This document shows positions 14,704-15,525 of a DNA stretch of 15,525 bases, piece after piece. The notes beneath the pieces are model-generated. The model searched no databases. It was not told the DNA's origin and was given only the letters and a program-made list of their open reading frames with translations. The translations under genes and the position numbers were made by a program. Source of the stretch: Actinomycetota bacterium (GTDB lineage Bacteria; Actinomycetota; UBA4738; G016210805). Position 1 is the first letter of the stretch; each line of letters starts with the position of its first letter. The stretch covers positions 1 to 15,525 of the forward strand of contig JACQTL010000316.1 in the NCBI GenBank assembly GCA_016210805.1, read 5' to 3'.

Positions 14704-15092
14704 CGGAAGACCCCCGTGATCGTTCGCGTGATCGTGGCCGGGGGCATGAACGGGATCGAGATCTCGAAGCTCTGGTTCCAGCTCACCGAGACCTGCTGGC
14801 CCACCGTCGTCTCCGAGCACTGCCCGCTGACCGCCGGGCCGCTCGACGGGGTGTACGGCTCGGCCGCCGCGTACACGGCGGCCACGACCTCGTCCGCCGG
14901 GGCCCGGACCGCGGCCCTCCGCGCCCCCTCCCGGGCGGCCCCCTGGAGGACCTCGTACTCGCTGTAGGTCCGGCCGAACTCGATGATCCCGAACAGGACC
15001 AGGAACAGGACGGTGGAGACGATGGCGAACTCCACCGCCGCGACGCCGTCCTCGCGGCGGAGGCGGGACCGGGCCCCGGTACCCCTAGCCAC
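14694..15092 (-). CDS. tadE: TadE-like pseudopilin
   Basis: The 132-residue product has a basic leader followed by R-R-E-D-G16 and V17-A-A-V-E21-F22, then a hydrophobic helix to about residue 38 and F-G-R-T-Y. This is the TadE-like pseudopilin pattern, with prepilin peptidase cutting after G16 and a glutamate at position +5. The V-L-Q-G-A-A-R-E-G-A-R stretch is also typical. TadE is a minor component needed for Flp pilus assembly. The GTG start overlaps the end of the upstream pilin gene by 8 bases and is preceded by GCGGGGGT. Its own stop overlaps the TadG-like gene by 10 bases. Confidence 0.9.
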   Translation of the reverse strand: MARGTGARSRLRREDGVAAVEFAIVSTVLFLVLFGIIEFGRTYSEYEVLQGAAREGARRAAVRAPADEVVAAVYAAAEPYTPSSGPAVSGQCSETTVGQQVSVSWNQSFEISIPFMPPATITRTITGVFRCE

Positions 15093-15300
15093 CGGTGACC
15101 CCCGCGGTCCCGCTGTCGAACAGGCCGACCACCGCGGTCCCGAACAGGGCCAGGGCCCCCACGATCACGATGGCGATGAGGGCGAGGAGCAGCCCGTACT
15201 CGGAGGAGACGGAGCCGCGCTCCTCGCCGGCGAGCCGGGACCCGCTCGACGGGACCGCCGGGCCCCGGCCGGCCCCCGCTCCACAGTCCCGCTGCTCCAC
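15085..15300 (-). CDS. Flp/Fap-type prepilin
   Basis: The 71-residue prepilin has a 29-residue leader rich in G, R and S, then the Flp processing site E-R-G29 before S30-V-S-S-E34-Y35-G. Glutamate at +5 and tyrosine at +6 are the hallmark of Flp pilins. A single hydrophobic helix (36-60) and a short tail ending G-V-T-G-G follow. The mature product would be 42 residues. Cleavage needs a TadV/CpaA prepilin peptidase, which is not in this window. The GTG at 15300 lies behind GGGAGGTGAGGAGGG. It is the second pilin in the operon, separated from the first by a 121-base gap holding a hairpin. Whether it is the major or a minor pilin is not clear. Confidence 0.88.
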   Translation of the reverse strand: MEQRDCGAGAGRGPAVPSSGSRLAGEERGSVSSEYGLLLALIAIVIVGALALFGTAVVGLFDSGTAGVTGG

Positions 15301-15390
15301 GCCCTCCTCACCTCCCGTGTCGCCGGCCCCTCGCCCCCCGGTCCGGTCCGTCCCCGCCAGGCCCTGCCTCGCGGTCCCCGACCGGGGAGT

Positions 15391-15414
15391 GAGCGGCCGG
15401 CGATCCGGCCGCTC
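15391..15414 (-). terminator. Perfect 10-bp hairpin between two pilin genes
   Basis: GAGCGGCCGG (15391-15400) pairs with its exact reverse complement at 15405-15414 around a 4-base loop. On the - strand it begins 7 bases after the stop codon of the window-edge pilin. It may be a partial terminator or a 3' stabilising structure that sets the ratio of the first pilin to the downstream assembly genes. No U-tract follows. The rest of 15301-15421 shows only GC-rich leader and a ribosome site. Confidence 0.6.
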
Positions 15415-15421
15415 TCCTCCG

Positions 15422-15525
15422 CTACCCCGTGGTGCCGCCGAGCTCGGTCGACGCGTCGTTGAACACGCCGGCGATGGCGAGTCCGAGCGCCGTGGCGGCC
15501 GCGATGATCGCCAGGGCGATCAGCA
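15422..15525 (-). CDS. Flp-like pilin, C-terminal end (cut by window edge)
   Basis: Only the last 33 residues and the TAG stop are inside the window. They read as the end of a hydrophobic helix (L-L-I-A-L-A-I-I-A-A-A-T-A-L-G-L-A-I-A-G-V-F) followed by a short polar tail (N-D-A-S-T-E-L-G-G-T-T-G). This matches the C-terminal half of a Flp pilin and is similar in layout to the second pilin downstream (helix, G-L-F-D, short G/T-rich tail). The start and processing site lie beyond the window. As the first gene of the operon followed by a hairpin, it is the likelier major pilin. Confidence 0.78.
   Translation of the reverse strand, partial: LIALAIIAAATALGLAIAGVFNDASTELGGTTG

Noticed and set aside
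10236..14967. Two very long + strand open frames opposite cpaF, cpaE, cpaB and the TadG-like gene
   Set aside because: Antisense shadows caused by high GC; no domain or ribosome site supports them.
1..15525. CRISPR arrays, tRNA or rRNA genes, insertion sequences, phage genes
   Set aside because: No regularly spaced repeats, cloverleaf-like sequences, transposase motifs or terminal inverted repeats were found by reading both strands.

Overview
The window is GC-rich with tightly packed genes and frequent GTG/TTG starts. The Tad/Flp pilus genes are of the monoderm type, with no secretin or outer-membrane partner visible. This fits a high-GC Gram-positive, most likely an actinomycetote, but the sequence alone does not settle the class. 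No tRNA, rRNA, insertion sequence, phage gene or CRISPR array was seen.

Region 1 (about 1-2040, + strand) is a tandem array of four small secreted paralogues of 137-138 residues. Each has a Sec-type signal peptide, a purine-rich ribosome binding site and an almost identical start (ATGCGCAG). Hairpins with a UCCG loop follow copies 2, 3 and 4. Region 2 (2056-2340, + strand) is a small cysteine-free protein resembling the HesB/IscA fold. Its stop codon overlaps that of a convergent gene.

Region 3 (2337-7156, - strand) holds four genes, read from high to low coordinates. First is a four-helix membrane protein with an extracytoplasmic cupredoxin domain. It is translationally coupled to a 762-residue Usp-Usp-Rieske-FAD/NAD(P)H oxidoreductase fusion. 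These are followed by a major facilitator transporter and a pterin-4a-carbinolamine dehydratase. The first two look like a redox module; what they reduce cannot be read from the sequence.

Region 4 (7179-15525, - strand) is a Tad/Flp (type IVc) pilus operon. In order of transcription it has a pilin cut by the window edge, a hairpin, a second Flp prepilin, TadE, a TadG-like protein, CpaB, CpaE/TadZ, CpaF/TadA, a von Willebrand A-TadB fusion, and TadC. Most junctions overlap by 4-10 bases or are 3-24 bases apart, which suggests translational coupling. CpaF powers assembly, TadB and TadC form the inner-membrane platform, CpaE/TadZ probably positions the machine, CpaB is a periplasm-equivalent assembly factor, and Flp, TadE and TadG-like are pilin or pseudopilin components. 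The prepilin peptidase (TadV/CpaA) is not in the window.

The most unusual items are the Usp-Usp-Rieske-FAD fusion with its cupredoxin partner, the vWA domain placed on TadB, the four-copy secreted family with diverging C-terminal cysteines, and a duplicated nine-residue motif at the CpaF N-terminus whose two copies differ only by synonymous changes.
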